DNA of 64,000 nt from Streptomyces hokutonensis (GTDB lineage Bacteria > Actinomycetota > Actinomycetes > Streptomycetales > Streptomycetaceae), in contig NZ_BARG01000024.1 in NCBI RefSeq assembly GCF_000376565.1, positions 62,001-126,000 of the forward strand, given 5' to 3'. Under the pieces are notes generated by a model, which searched no databases, was not told where the DNA came from, and saw only the letters and a program-made list of their open reading frames with translations. This document shows, one piece after another, positions 1 through 8,863 of the stretch (positions within the stretch are counted from its first letter, which is position 1; each line of letters starts with the position of its first letter). The position numbers and the translations under genes are program-made.

Positions 1-2
1 CG

Positions 3-476
3 TTCCCGGCGGAACACCTGCCGGAATCGGGTGCTCCGGTGAGCGTCGGCGGTGTTCCGTTCCGTTTTCCGCGGGTGGGGGTGGGGGACGACAATGCGCG
101 CTGCGACGGGCAGTTCATCGCGGTCGAGGCGGGGCGTTTCGACTGGCTGCACCTGCTGACCGCGTCCGAACGGCGGGCCGAGGACGCGGTGGAGATGCAC
201 TTCGCGGACGGCAGCGTCGATCCCGAGTGGCTGCGCGTCTCGGACTTCTGGGCCGCACCCGCGTGGTTCGGCGAGACAACCGCGTTCGCGACGCCGACGA
301 TGCACTATCCGCACCATGTCCAGCGGGGCGTTTCGGCCATGCTGTGGTCCCAACGCGTCCCCGTCACCCGCCGGGCCGACCTGAGCGGATTCCGGCTGCC
401 GCGCAATGCCGCCGTCCATGTCTTCGCCGCCACTCTGCAACGGACCGCGGTCCCGGAGGCCGGCCATGACCAGTGA
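3..476 (+). CDS. C-terminal part of an unrecognised protein, cut by the window edge
   Basis: The reading frame is open from the first bases of the window and stops at 474-476, so only the last 157 residues are visible and the true start lies to the left. I do not recognise the family. The visible part is globular, rich in Trp, His and Phe (for example SDFWAAPAWFGE near residue 80), with no signal peptide or membrane segment in view. Its last 11 bases overlap the start of the next gene, so it is probably translationally coupled to the amino-group carrier cluster and is likely a cluster gene. Codon use matches its neighbours. Confidence 0.6.
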   Translation, partial: FPAEHLPESGAPVSVGGVPFRFPRVGVGDDNARCDGQFIAVEAGRFDWLHLLTASERRAEDAVEMHFADGSVDPEWLRVSDFWAAPAWFGETTAFATPTMHYPHHVQRGVSAMLWSQRVPVTRRADLSGFRLPRNAAVHVFAATLQRTAVPEAGHDQ

Positions 477-1527
477 CTTCGCGACGCCCGCGGTGACCGA
501 CCCCGTACCGACCGAGGCACCCGTCCTCTGGTACCGGGACCCGATCAGCTGCCTCCAGTCCACCTTCGCGTCGGTGCTGGCCCGAGCCGGGATGAACCCG
601 CTGGTCGCGCTCGGCGCCGGCTGGGAGTTCCTGTACATCCCGAACGACGTGCGGTCGGAGGAGTTCTACTACCCCTGCCGCCACGAGGGCGACCTGGGCC
701 GCAGCCTCTTCCCCCACCACGACGTGAGTTCCTCGTGGTGGTGCCCGGCGGACCCGGACGATCCGCTGCGCGAGCTGCGCGAGGCGATGGCGGAGCGGCG
801 GCTGGTCATCGCCGCCGTGGACAACTTCTTCCTCCCGTTCAGGCCCGCCTTCGGCGATGTCCATGCCGCACATCTGCTCGTCGTCCACGGCCTCGACGAG
901 CGGCGCGGTCTTGTCCATGTCTCCGACGCGATGCCGCCCGCGTTCCAGGGGCCGATCCCGCTCGACGACTTCCTGAACAGCTGGGGATCCGCGAACCCGC
1001 AGGACCGGCAGGACGCGTTCTTCAGCGATTCGGAGATCAGCCGCCGCTGTCTGTCCGTGTCGGTCGGATCCCTCCGAGGCGGTGGCGCCGACCCCGGTCC
1101 CGAGCGACTCGCCGGCTGGCTGCGGGCCAACCTTGAGCGGTTCGAGGACCCCGGCACGGTCGCCGGACTCGGTGGACTGGCCGGACTCGACGGCTTTCTC
1201 CGCGAGTCGACCTTCCGGGCGCGGGCCGGTGAGGTGCGCGCGCTGCAGGAGCTGTACCCCTTCGGCTGGGGCATGCAGGCCCAAGCCGCCCTGCACGGCG
1301 AGCTGTTGCGCGACCGCGGGGCAGCGTGGCGGTCACCGGCGCTGGCGGGAGCCGGGCGGGCCGTGGAGAGCGTGGCCCACGCGTGGACCCCGCTGCGGAT
1401 CACCGCCGCCCACGGACTCGACGACCCGGCCGCCGCGGCGGACGACCTGCGCCGGCACGCGGGAGTCCTGCGTTGGCGCCACACCGAGGCGGTCGAATCC
1501 GTCCAGCGGGCCCTGGACGAACTGTGA
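466..1527 (+). CDS. BtrH-like cysteine acyltransferase candidate (butirosin biosynthesis protein H-type N-terminal domain)
   Basis: This is a 353-residue soluble protein. The start at 466 is chosen because GGAGG lies six bases upstream and because it overlaps the previous stop; an in-frame ATG at 406 lacks such support. Near the N-terminus the run [18 protein letters not shown] resembles the start of BtrH-type domains, where a conserved Cys begins the first helix, followed by a Gly-rich GAGWEF segment; a His-rich SLFPHH stretch lies near residue 85. In butirosin biosynthesis BtrH moves an acyl group from a carrier protein to an aminoglycoside. By inference this protein could move an acyl group in the same operon. 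The family call rests on remembered motif shape only, so a cysteine-protease-like fold with another role is possible. Confidence 0.5.
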   Translation: MTSDFATPAVTDPVPTEAPVLWYRDPISCLQSTFASVLARAGMNPLVALGAGWEFLYIPNDVRSEEFYYPCRHEGDLGRSLFPHHDVSSSWWCPADPDDPLRELREAMAERRLVIAAVDNFFLPFRPAFGDVHAAHLLVVHGLDERRGLVHVSDAMPPAFQGPIPLDDFLNSWGSANPQDRQDAFFSDSEISRRCLSVSVGSLRGGGADPGPERLAGWLRANLERFEDPGTVAGLGGLAGLDGFLRESTFRARAGEVRALQELYPFGWGMQAQAALHGELLRDRGAAWRSPALAGAGRAVESVAHAWTPLRITAAHGLDDPAAAADDLRRHAGVLRWRHTEAVESVQRALDEL

Positions 1528-1586
1528 ACTCCCGCTCACCGCACACCACTTCGACGACCGACGCCGAGCCGAGCCGAGAGGACGAC

Positions 1587-2885
1587 ATGAGCAAGCTCGC
1601 AGTACTGGGCGGAACAGCCGCCGTACCACCGGCACGGCGCCAGGTCGAGTGGCCGGTGATCGAGGACGACGACCGCAAGGCCGTGCTCGACGCGCTGGAC
1701 GGCGGTCGGCTGGTCTCCGACACCGACGGTGAGACACCGGTGAGTCTGCTGGAGCGCGAGTGGGCCGAGCGGTTCGGCCACGGTCACTGTGTCGCCGTGG
1801 CGAACGGAACCGCGGCGCTCTCGCTGGCCCTGGCCGCTCTCGGCGTCGGACCGGGCGCCGAAGTCATCGTCCCCGCGCTGAGTTTCATCGCCACCGGACT
1901 CGCCCCGCTGCACAACCTGGCCGTGCCCGTCTTCGCCGACATCGACCCGGTGACCTTCAACATCGACCCGGACGACATCGAGCGGCGGATCACTCCGAGG
2001 ACCGCCGCGATCATCCCGGTCCATCTGCACGGCGCCCCCGCCGACATGGACCGGATCGAGCGGATCGCGCGCCGGCACGGCCTCGCCGTGATCGAGGACG
2101 CCGCGCAGGCGCCCGGAGCGACGTACCGGGGGCGTCCCGTGGGCGGGTTGGGGGACATGGGGGCGTTCAGCCTCCAGGTCACCAAGAACATACCCACCTG
2201 CGGGGAGGGCGGTCTGCTGGTGACCGGTGACGCAGGGCTCGCGCAGTCCGCGCGCCGGGCACGGCAGTTCGGGGAGGACATCGAGAGCGGCAGGGACCGC
2301 GACTACGTCTCCCACCGGCTCGGCTGGAACCACAAGATGAACGCCCTCCAAGCGGCCTTCACCCGGGCGCAGTTGGCCCGTTTCGACGACTACGAGCGCT
2401 CCCGGCAGGGCACCATCACCCGTTTCCTGGACCGGATCTCCGAGCTGCCGGGCCTGACCGTGCCCACCGCGCCGCCCGGCACCACCCATGTCTGGCACAT
2501 CCTGCGCTTCCGCCTCGACCCGGCCGCCGCCGGTCTGCCCGGTGCCACTCCGGAGCGTTTCCGTGACGCGCTGCGGCGGGTGCTGCGGGCGGAGGGGGTA
2601 CCGATGTCGCGCTACCAGCTGATGCCGCTGCCGGACCAGACGGTCTTCCGGGACCGGACGGGCTTCGGACACGGCTATCCCTGGGCGGCACTCGAGGACG
2701 CGGCCCCGCCTGTGCACGACGACCACCACCCTGTCACCCGTGCCGTCCTCCGCGACTCCTTCACCCTCCAGAAACGGCATCTCAACCCCGGCAGCGGTGA
2801 ACTCCTCGACCATTACGCCGACGCCTTCGAGAAGGCCTGGCAACACCTCGACGTGGTGGGGCAGTTCGCGGGGGTGAGCGCATGA
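1587..2885 (+). CDS. DegT/DnrJ/EryC1/StrS-family PLP aminotransferase
   Basis: This 432-residue protein has the DegT aminotransferase layout: an N-terminal GGTAA start, the [10 protein letters not shown] cofactor-phosphate region, the FADID segment, EDAAQAPGA (the Asp that pairs with the PLP pyridine nitrogen) and SLQVTKN with the Schiff-base lysine at residue 200. The ATG at 1587 follows a purine-rich GAGAGGACGAC. The family usually aminates keto-sugars, but relatives act on non-sugar ketones. Directly upstream of a split transketolase and an AmCP set, the likely job is transamination of the keto group created when transketolase adds a C2 unit to carrier-bound glutamate semialdehyde. It overlaps the next gene by four bases (ATGA). 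The substrate is inferred from context and from vazabitide-type pathways. Confidence 0.88.
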   Translation: MSKLAVLGGTAAVPPARRQVEWPVIEDDDRKAVLDALDGGRLVSDTDGETPVSLLEREWAERFGHGHCVAVANGTAALSLALAALGVGPGAEVIVPALSFIATGLAPLHNLAVPVFADIDPVTFNIDPDDIERRITPRTAAIIPVHLHGAPADMDRIERIARRHGLAVIEDAAQAPGATYRGRPVGGLGDMGAFSLQVTKNIPTCGEGGLLVTGDAGLAQSARRARQFGEDIESGRDRDYVSHRLGWNHKMNALQAAFTRAQLARFDDYERSRQGTITRFLDRISELPGLTVPTAPPGTTHVWHILRFRLDPAAAGLPGATPERFRDALRRVLRAEGVPMSRYQLMPLPDQTVFRDRTGFGHGYPWAALEDAAPPVHDDHHPVTRAVLRDSFTLQKRHLNPGSGELLDHYADAFEKAWQHLDVVGQFAGVSA

Positions 2886-3721
2886 CGGCGGCCGGTCCCG
2901 TTGAACTGCGCGAGCGCGCCACCCGTGTCCGCGAGCACATCGCCGACATGTGCGCGGGCCCGGAGGGAGGCCATCTCGGCGGCGCGTACTCGGCCGCCGA
3001 CATCATGACCGCCCTCTACTTCGACGTCATGAACGTCGATCCGGCCCGGCCCGACGCCCCCGAGCGGGACCGTTTCGTGCTCAGCAAGGGGCACGCCGCC
3101 GTCGGCCTGTACGCGACCCTCGCCGAGCGCGGCTTCCTGCCCGTCGACGAACTCGCGAGCTATGGCCGCCCCGGCAGCCGGCTGATGGGCCACCCGGTCC
3201 GCGCGGTGCCCGGTGTCGAGGCGGCCACCGGGTCGCTCGGCCACGGCCTCGCGCTGGGCTGCGGCTTCGCCCTCGGCGCACGCCTGGACGGCCGCGACAG
3301 CAGGACGTTCGTCCTCATGGGCGACGGCGAACTCCAGGAGGGCTCGGTGTGGGAGGCGGCAATCGGTGCTGCCTCACTGGGACTTGACCGGCTGGTCGCC
3401 GTCGTGGACCGCAACTCCCTTCAGCTGACGGGTCCCACGGACTCCATCGCCGCCATGGAACCCCTCGCCGACCGCTGGCGCGGCTTCGGCTGGGCCGTCC
3501 AGGAGGCCGACGGCCACGACCTCGCGGCGCTGGTGCGCGCCCTCGGCACGGCGCCGTGGGAACCGGGCCGCCCCAGCGTCCTGATCGCCCGCACCGTCAA
3601 GGGCCGCGGTCTGCCGTTCCTGGAGGGGCGCACCGCGTGCCACTACGTCACCTTCTCCGCGCGCAACCACGCCAAGGCCCGTGCCGTACTGGGCCGTTCA
3701 AGGAAGGAGGACACCGGGTGA
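2882..3721 (+). CDS. Transketolase, N-terminal (thiamine diphosphate-binding) subunit
   Basis: This 279-residue protein matches the first third of transketolase, as found in split two-subunit forms. It shows [13 protein letters not shown] near residue 30, [12 protein letters not shown] near residue 70, [13 protein letters not shown], and the ThDP/Mg motif beginning GDGELQEG and ending in DRNSLQ. Together with the next gene it would transfer a two-carbon ketol unit. In AmCP-based vazabitide biosynthesis a split transketolase extends AmCP-bound glutamate semialdehyde; the same role is inferred here because the carrier and its reductase follow directly. It starts by ATGA overlap with the aminotransferase and ends overlapping the GTG of the second subunit, consistent with one coupled operon. 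Confidence 0.92.
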   Translation: MTAAGPVELRERATRVREHIADMCAGPEGGHLGGAYSAADIMTALYFDVMNVDPARPDAPERDRFVLSKGHAAVGLYATLAERGFLPVDELASYGRPGSRLMGHPVRAVPGVEAATGSLGHGLALGCGFALGARLDGRDSRTFVLMGDGELQEGSVWEAAIGAASLGLDRLVAVVDRNSLQLTGPTDSIAAMEPLADRWRGFGWAVQEADGHDLAALVRALGTAPWEPGRPSVLIARTVKGRGLPFLEGRTACHYVTFSARNHAKARAVLGRSRKEDTG

Positions 3722-4677
3722 CCACCACTGCGGCCCCTGCCCCAGCGGCTCCCGCCGTGACCCGTGAGGCCTATCGCGACCGGCTGATCCCGCTGCTCGG
3801 GACCGATCCCCGGCTGATGTGCCTGGACACCGACACCGGGCTGTTCGGCGCCGCTCACATCGAGGCGGCGGGCGAGCGGTACCTCAACCTCGGCATAGCG
3901 GAACACAATCTGATGGGCATCGCCGCGGGCCTCGCGTTCGGTGGGCGCATGCCGTTCGTCAACACCATGGCGGGCTTCGCCAGTTCGCGGGCGCTGGAGG
4001 CCGTGAAGGTGGACATCGCCTATCCCGCGCTGCCCGTACGCATCATGGCGACGCACGGCGGCCTCGCCGCCGGCCATCTCGGGCCCACGCACCACGCGTT
4101 GGAGGACCTGGCCGTCATGCGGACACTGCCCACCATGACGGTGGTCGTGCCCGCCGACGCCGCCGCCACCGCCGCCGTGGTCGAGCAGAGCCTCGACCTG
4201 CCGGGCCCGCTCTACGTACGGCTGGGCCGCAAGGCAACCCCGGCCGTCCCGGGCGACGAGCCGATGGTCATCGGCCGGGCCCAGCGGCTGCGCGAGGGCG
4301 GCGATGTCGTCCTCGTCGGCTGCGGCCCGTACCCGGTGGCCGCCTGCACCGAAGCCGCCGGTCTGCTGGGCGAGTCGGGCGTCTCCGCCGCCGTCCTCAA
4401 CATGCACACCCTGAGCCCGCTCGACACCGAGTCCCTCTGCACGGCCGCCTCGGGCGCCTCGCTCGTCGTCACCGTGGAGGAGCACTGGCGCAGTGGCGGC
4501 CTCGGCGGCGCGGTCTGCGAGGCCCTGGCCGAACGGCAGCCGGTGCGCGTGCTGCGGATCGGGATGCCGGACCAGTTCTCGGACACGGTCGGCGGCCAGG
4601 AGCACCTGCTCGACCACTACGGCATCACGGCCGCGCGCACCGCAGCCGCCGTGACCGCCGCCCTCGAAGCCAATTGA
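3718..4677 (+). CDS. Transketolase, C-terminal (pyrimidine-binding) subunit
   Basis: This 319-residue protein carries the second transketolase half: the catalytic Glu region in RYLNLGIAEHNLMGIAAGLA, FVNTMAGFASSRA, the ATHGGLAAGHLGPTHHALEDL loop, and a C-terminal transketolase domain with VVLVGCGPYPV and VVTVEEHW. The GTG at 3718 is preceded by AAGGAGG and overlaps the upstream stop by four bases. With its partner it forms the ThDP enzyme that would donate C2 to the carrier-bound aldehyde. The first 15 residues are a low-complexity Ala/Pro/Thr leader. A 52-base gap follows before the carrier gene. Confidence 0.92.
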   Translation: MTTTAAPAPAAPAVTREAYRDRLIPLLGTDPRLMCLDTDTGLFGAAHIEAAGERYLNLGIAEHNLMGIAAGLAFGGRMPFVNTMAGFASSRALEAVKVDIAYPALPVRIMATHGGLAAGHLGPTHHALEDLAVMRTLPTMTVVVPADAAATAAVVEQSLDLPGPLYVRLGRKATPAVPGDEPMVIGRAQRLREGGDVVLVGCGPYPVAACTEAAGLLGESGVSAAVLNMHTLSPLDTESLCTAASGASLVVTVEEHWRSGGLGGAVCEALAERQPVRVLRIGMPDQFSDTVGGQEHLLDHYGITAARTAAAVTAALEAN

Positions 4678-4729
4678 CGATCCGTCACCACCCAAGCCCC
4701 ATCAACACCCAACAGAGAAAGGCGAGTTC

Positions 4730-4906
4730 ATGACGACCGCTACCCAGACCTGCCCGGAGTGCGACGGCCCGGTGAACGTCGGTGACACCGTCCGCGCCAG
4801 CGAGGTCATCGAATGTCCCGAGTGCCGCAGCGAGTTGGAGGTCGTGGCCACCGCGCCGCTGCTCCTCGCCCTGGCCCCCGAGGTCGAAGAGGACTGGGGG
4901 GAGTGA
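4730..4906 (+). CDS. Amino-group carrier protein (AmCP), LysW type
   Basis: This 58-residue acidic protein shows the LysW/AmCP hallmarks: a CPEC knuckle (Cys8, Cys11), a second CPEC (Cys29, Cys32) that would bind zinc, and the C-terminal EDWGE whose last Glu is the attachment point. In lysine and arginine biosynthesis of thermophiles and archaea, the side-chain carboxyl of this Glu forms an isopeptide with the alpha-amino group of aminoadipate or glutamate, protecting it and presenting it to enzymes. In Streptomyces, AmCPs serve secondary metabolism. The ATG at 4730 follows GAGAAAGGCGAG. The LysX homologue begins only five bases after the stop. The gene is short and easily missed by gene callers, but motif, tail and neighbours agree. 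Confidence 0.95.
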   Translation: MTTATQTCPECDGPVNVGDTVRASEVIECPECRSELEVVATAPLLLALAPEVEEDWGE

Positions 4907-4910
4907 CGCG

Positions 4911-5801
4911 GTGGTCTCCTCCACAGCGCCCAGGACGGCGTTGCTGGCTTCCAGGATGCGCTTCGAGGAGAAGCGCCTCCTGGAGGCCCTGGACCGCCGG
5001 GGCGTCCCCTGTACGACCATCGACACCCGGACCGTCCAACACCACCTGCACGACACCCCGCCGCCGTGGGACCTGGTGCTCAACCGGGAGATCTCGGCGA
5101 CCAAGGCCCTCTACGCGGCCCTCACCTACGAGTCCGCCGGCGTCACCGTCGTCAACTCCGCCACGGCCATCGAGACGTGCGGAGACAAGTGGCGCACCTC
5201 GCTCGCGCTGCGCGCCGCCGGGATCCCCGCACCGCCCGCCGCCCTCGCCCTCACGGCACAGGCCGCGGAGGAGGCGGCCGAGGAGATCGGCTATCCGGTG
5301 GTCCTCAAACCCCTGGTGGGTTCCTGGGGCAGGCGGGTCGCCCTGCTCCCGGACGCCGCCGCGCTGCGCACGGTGCTTGAGTACAGCGAGGCACTGCCGT
5401 CGCCGCTGGCCCAACTGGCCTATCTGCAAGGGTACGTGGACAAGCCCGACCGAGACATCAGAGTGATCGTCGTCGGCGGCGCTCCGATCGGCGCCATGTA
5501 CCGCAGGTCGGACGGCTGGCGGACCAACGTGGCACGCGGCGCGACGACCACGGCCTGCCCCCTCACCGACGACCTCGCCAAACTCGCGGCGACCGCGGCC
5601 CGGGAGACCGGCGCGGACCTCGCGGGAGTCGATCTCGTCGAGGACGCGGACGGCGGCCTCCAGGTCCTCGAGGTCAACCACGGAGTGGAGTTCAAGGGCT
5701 TCCAGGAGGCACACGAGGGCCGCGTCGACGTCGCCGAAGTCATCGTGGAGCGCCTGGTGTTGGGGACAGACAGGGGAACTGGCAGGGGGGTGGACGCATG
5801 A
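4911..5801 (+). CDS. LysX-type ATP-grasp ligase (AmCP-amino acid ligase)
   Basis: This 296-residue protein belongs to the RimK/LysX ATP-grasp family. It should use ATP to join the alpha-amino group of glutamate (or aminoadipate) to the C-terminal Glu of the carrier. Visible features are the GDKWRTSLALRAAGIP segment, the VLKPLVGSWGR phosphate loop region, and the C-terminal VNHGVEFKG that matches the LysX/ArgX substrate and metal site. The GTG at 4911 follows GGGGGGAG and lies just after the carrier gene; longer in-frame starts would run inside the carrier gene. It overlaps the reductase gene by four bases. Whether it prefers Glu or aminoadipate cannot be settled by eye; the transketolase context favours Glu. 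Confidence 0.93.
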   Translation: MVSSTAPRTALLASRMRFEEKRLLEALDRRGVPCTTIDTRTVQHHLHDTPPPWDLVLNREISATKALYAALTYESAGVTVVNSATAIETCGDKWRTSLALRAAGIPAPPAALALTAQAAEEAAEEIGYPVVLKPLVGSWGRRVALLPDAAALRTVLEYSEALPSPLAQLAYLQGYVDKPDRDIRVIVVGGAPIGAMYRRSDGWRTNVARGATTTACPLTDDLAKLAATAARETGADLAGVDLVEDADGGLQVLEVNHGVEFKGFQEAHEGRVDVAEVIVERLVLGTDRGTGRGVDA

Positions 5802-6823
5802 TCCGGGCCGCGGTGTTCGGTGCCGCCGGATACATCGGCGGCGAACTGCTCAGGCTGCTGCTCGGCCACCCCGAGGTGGAGCTGACGGCCGCCGTGTCGT
5901 CCCGCTTCCCCGGCAAACGCCTCGACAGCGTCCACCCCAACCTCCGCTCGGCGACCGACCTCACCTTCACCACCCCCGAGCGGGCCGACGACTGCGACGT
6001 GGTCCTCCTGGCCACCCCGCACCGGTCCACCGTGGATCTCGTACGGCACTGGGCGGACCGCACGGACCTGCTGATCGACCTCTCGGGCGACTTCCGGCTG
6101 CGCGACCCGGACGTGTACCGGCGCTACTACGGAGTGCCGCACGAGGCACCGGAGTTGCTCGACCGGTTCGTCCCGGGCATACCGGAACTGCACCGCGACC
6201 GGCTGCGCACCGCACGGCTGATCAGTGTCCCGGGCTGCATGGCGAACGCCGCGATCCTCGCACTGCACCCGCTGGCCGCCCGCCAACTCGCGCTCTCGCC
6301 CGTGCTGTTGGACGGCCGTACCGGATCCAGCGGTTCGGGCGCCTCCGCCGGCGATTCCAACCTGCACGCCGAACGCAGCGGCGCTTTAAGGGTGTTCGCG
6401 CCCGCCACCCATCGGCATGAGGCCGAAGTCGCCCAGCACACCGGCCTCGACGCCCGGATGACGGCGACCGGAGTCGAGGCCGTGCGGGGCGTGCAGATCG
6501 TCTGCCACGCCGAGGTGCCGGAGGGCGTCGAGGAGCGGGCCGTACGGGCGGCGTACCGCGAGGCCTACGCCGACGAGCCGTTCGTCCGCCTGGTGGCCCA
6601 CAAGCGGGGCACGTACCGCTATCCCGAGCCCAAGATCCTGCTCGGCTCCAACTACTGCGACATCGGCCACGCATGGGACGACGCGTCGCGTCGCCTGGTG
6701 GTCGTCGCCGCCCTCGACAACCTCGTCAAGGGCGGCGCGGGCAACGCCGTGCAGTGCCTCAACGTACGCATGGGCTGGCCCGAATCGTACGGACTGTCCT
6801 TCCCCGGGCTGCACCCGGTGTGA
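5798..6823 (+). CDS. LysY/ArgC-type AmCP-gamma-glutamyl phosphate reductase
   Basis: This 341-residue protein is an N-acyl-gamma-glutamyl-phosphate reductase homologue. It has the GAAGYIGGELLRLL NADP-binding start, LLATPH, and the active-site SVPGCMANA with Cys147; HKRGTYRYPEPKIL is unusual relative to textbook ArgC. It should reduce the carrier-bound acyl phosphate to the semialdehyde, the substrate for the split transketolase. It starts by ATGA overlap with the ligase gene. Leu197 is encoded by TTA (6386-6388), the only TTA codon noticed in the cluster, implying dependence on the bldA tRNA and hence on developmental stage. Confidence 0.92.
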   Translation: MIRAAVFGAAGYIGGELLRLLLGHPEVELTAAVSSRFPGKRLDSVHPNLRSATDLTFTTPERADDCDVVLLATPHRSTVDLVRHWADRTDLLIDLSGDFRLRDPDVYRRYYGVPHEAPELLDRFVPGIPELHRDRLRTARLISVPGCMANAAILALHPLAARQLALSPVLLDGRTGSSGSGASAGDSNLHAERSGALRVFAPATHRHEAEVAQHTGLDARMTATGVEAVRGVQIVCHAEVPEGVEERAVRAAYREAYADEPFVRLVAHKRGTYRYPEPKILLGSNYCDIGHAWDDASRRLVVVAALDNLVKGGAGNAVQCLNVRMGWPESYGLSFPGLHPV

Positions 6824-6856
6824 GGACCGTGCACGAGCGTGAAGGGAGAACCGACC

Positions 6857-7732
6857 ATGGGCGCGCCCCGGTTGGTCGTCGTCAAATGCGGCGGCAACAG
6901 CGATGTGAACGCCGCCGGTATCTGCGCGGATGTCGCCGGTCTGGTGAAGGAGGGCCACCGTCTCGTGGTGGTGCACGGCGGATCGGCCGAGATCGACCGG
7001 CTGGCCGGCGAACTCGACGTACCGCAGCGGCGCCTGGTCTCGCCCGACGGGGTCTCGGCCCGGCACACCGACGAAGCAACCCTGGCCGTGGTAACGCTGG
7101 CGCTGGCCGGCTCGGTGAAGCCGAAGCTCGTGAGCGAGCTGCTGGGCAGGGGCATCCCCGCCGTGGGCCTCACCGGTCTCGACGGCGGACTCGTGCTGAC
7201 CCGTCGCAAGAAGGGACAGAAGGCGGTCGTCGACGGGCGCACCGTGGTCGTGCGCGACGACCACAGCGGCCGGATCGAGGCAGTACGCGGGGAGTTGATC
7301 GCGACCCTGCTCGCGCACGGGTACGTCCCCGTCGTGTCGCCGCCCGCCTCCGACGAGCACGGTGCGCCCGTCAACGCGGACGCCGACCGTGTCGCGGCGG
7401 CGCTCGCGGCCGAACTCGACGCGGACCAGCTGGTGTTGCTCACCGGAGCGGCCGGTGTGCTCGCCGACCCGGACGACGAGGACAGCGTGCTCGCCGACTG
7501 CGAAGTGGCCAGGGCGGGCGCGCCGGGGGAGTTCGCCCGGGGCGGTATGGCGCTCAAACTCGTCGCCGCCCGGGAGGCGTTGCTCGGCGGCGTCGGACAG
7601 GTGACCGTCGCCGACGGGCGGAGCGAGGGGGCCGTCGGTGAGGCGCTGCGCGGCGCCGGGACGGACGTACGACTGACGTCCAGTCAACAACCCGATCAGG
7701 AACAGGAATTGCCCGGAATAGACAGGGAGTGA
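6857..7732 (+). CDS. LysZ/ArgB-type AmCP-glutamate kinase
   Basis: This 291-residue amino acid kinase family protein should phosphorylate the side-chain carboxylate of the carrier-bound amino acid. It shows VVKCGGNS at the N-terminus, VVVHGGSAEIDRLAGEL, NADADRVAAALAAEL, and LLTGAAGVL. The ATG at 6857 is preferred over a GTG at 6839 because GAAGGGAG sits at good distance before it. In the lys/arg carrier pathways this enzyme acts before the LysY reductase, so the gene order (ligase, reductase, kinase) is not the reaction order. It ends three bases before the deacylase gene. Confidence 0.92.
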   Translation: MGAPRLVVVKCGGNSDVNAAGICADVAGLVKEGHRLVVVHGGSAEIDRLAGELDVPQRRLVSPDGVSARHTDEATLAVVTLALAGSVKPKLVSELLGRGIPAVGLTGLDGGLVLTRRKKGQKAVVDGRTVVVRDDHSGRIEAVRGELIATLLAHGYVPVVSPPASDEHGAPVNADADRVAAALAAELDADQLVLLTGAAGVLADPDDEDSVLADCEVARAGAPGEFARGGMALKLVAAREALLGGVGQVTVADGRSEGAVGEALRGAGTDVRLTSSQQPDQEQELPGIDRE

Positions 7733-7735
7733 CCG

Positions 7736-8863
7736 ATGATCACCGAAACCGCTGTCCCGCCCGCCGCCCTCGCAGGCACCGATCCCGGCGCCGCCGTCGA
7801 CATGCTGCGGTCCATGCTGGAGATCCCCTCCCCGTCCGGCGAGGAAGGCCCGTTGGCTCGTCATCTGGCCGACGTCATGAGGGGACTCGGACTCACCGCC
7901 CGCATCGACGACGCGGGCAACGTGATCGGCGAGACCCCGGTCCGCGCCGGCCCGCGCATCATGCTGCTGGGCCATATGGACACCGTCCCGGGGCAGTTGG
8001 CCGTACACCTCGAAGGCGGCCGACTGCACGGCCGTGGCGCGGCCGACGCCCAGGGGCCCCTCGCGGCCATGGTGCGCGCGGTCGCCGCCCACCGCGACTT
8101 CCCCGGACAGCTCGTGGTCGTGGGAGTCGTGGAGGAGGAGACCCCGCGGTCGCGTGGAGCGGTGCACATCGGGCGGACCCTCGCGCGGCCGGACGCGCTG
8201 ATCGTGGGGGAGCCCAGCGGGTGGCCGGGGATCGTCATCGGGTACAAGGGGAAGCTGGACCTGGAGTACCGGGTCGCCTGCCCCGCCACGCACCCGAGCA
8301 ACCCGGTCGAGAAGGCCACCGAATCCGCCGCCGCGTTCTGGCAGGACGTGCTGGAGCTGCTCGGACCCGAGCAGGGGCACGCCTCGTTCGCGACCCCGGG
8401 CGCGACCCTGGTGGGGATGCGCGGGGACCTCACCGGTGCGGAGCTGTACGTGAGCATCCGTACGCCCGTCGGGTTCGACCAGGACGGGTTCGTCGCCGCT
8501 CTGCGGGAACGGGACCAAGTCCGGGGCAGGGACGGCAGGTTGGCGGTCGTCAACGGGGTGCGGGCGGTGGAGGCGGAGCGGCGCGGGCCGGTGGCGCGCG
8601 CTCTCAGCGCGGGGATCCGGGGCCTCGGCGGGACTCCCCGGCCGACGCTGAAGACCGCCACCTCCGACATGAACACCCTGGCCGAGGTCTGGGACATCCC
8701 GATGGCGACCTACGGCCCCGGGGACAGCGCGTTGGACCACTCCGACGAGGAGCACATCCTCGTCGACGACTACCTGCGCGGTATCGCCGTCCTGTCCACG
8801 GCACTGGGCGAGTTGACCACCCTGCGGGCCGGTGCCGCCGGTGAACTCGGGGGTGCGTCATGA
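7736..8863 (+). CDS. LysK-type M20 hydrolase that frees the product from AmCP
   Basis: This 375-residue M20-family metallopeptidase resembles LysK/ArgE. Zinc-site features are LLGHMDTVPG (first His and Asp), GRGAADAQGPLAAM (bridging Asp), VVEEETPRSRGA (catalytic Glu pair) and GEPSGW. In carrier pathways LysK cuts the isopeptide bond to the terminal Glu of the carrier and releases the finished amino acid; here that would be the extended, aminated C7-type amino acid if the transketolase and aminotransferase act first. SD-like GGGAGTG precedes the ATG. It overlaps the cysC homologue by ATGA, tying release of the amino acid to PAPS supply. Confidence 0.92.
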   Translation: MITETAVPPAALAGTDPGAAVDMLRSMLEIPSPSGEEGPLARHLADVMRGLGLTARIDDAGNVIGETPVRAGPRIMLLGHMDTVPGQLAVHLEGGRLHGRGAADAQGPLAAMVRAVAAHRDFPGQLVVVGVVEEETPRSRGAVHIGRTLARPDALIVGEPSGWPGIVIGYKGKLDLEYRVACPATHPSNPVEKATESAAAFWQDVLELLGPEQGHASFATPGATLVGMRGDLTGAELYVSIRTPVGFDQDGFVAALRERDQVRGRDGRLAVVNGVRAVEAERRGPVARALSAGIRGLGGTPRPTLKTATSDMNTLAEVWDIPMATYGPGDSALDHSDEEHILVDDYLRGIAVLSTALGELTTLRAGAAGELGGAS

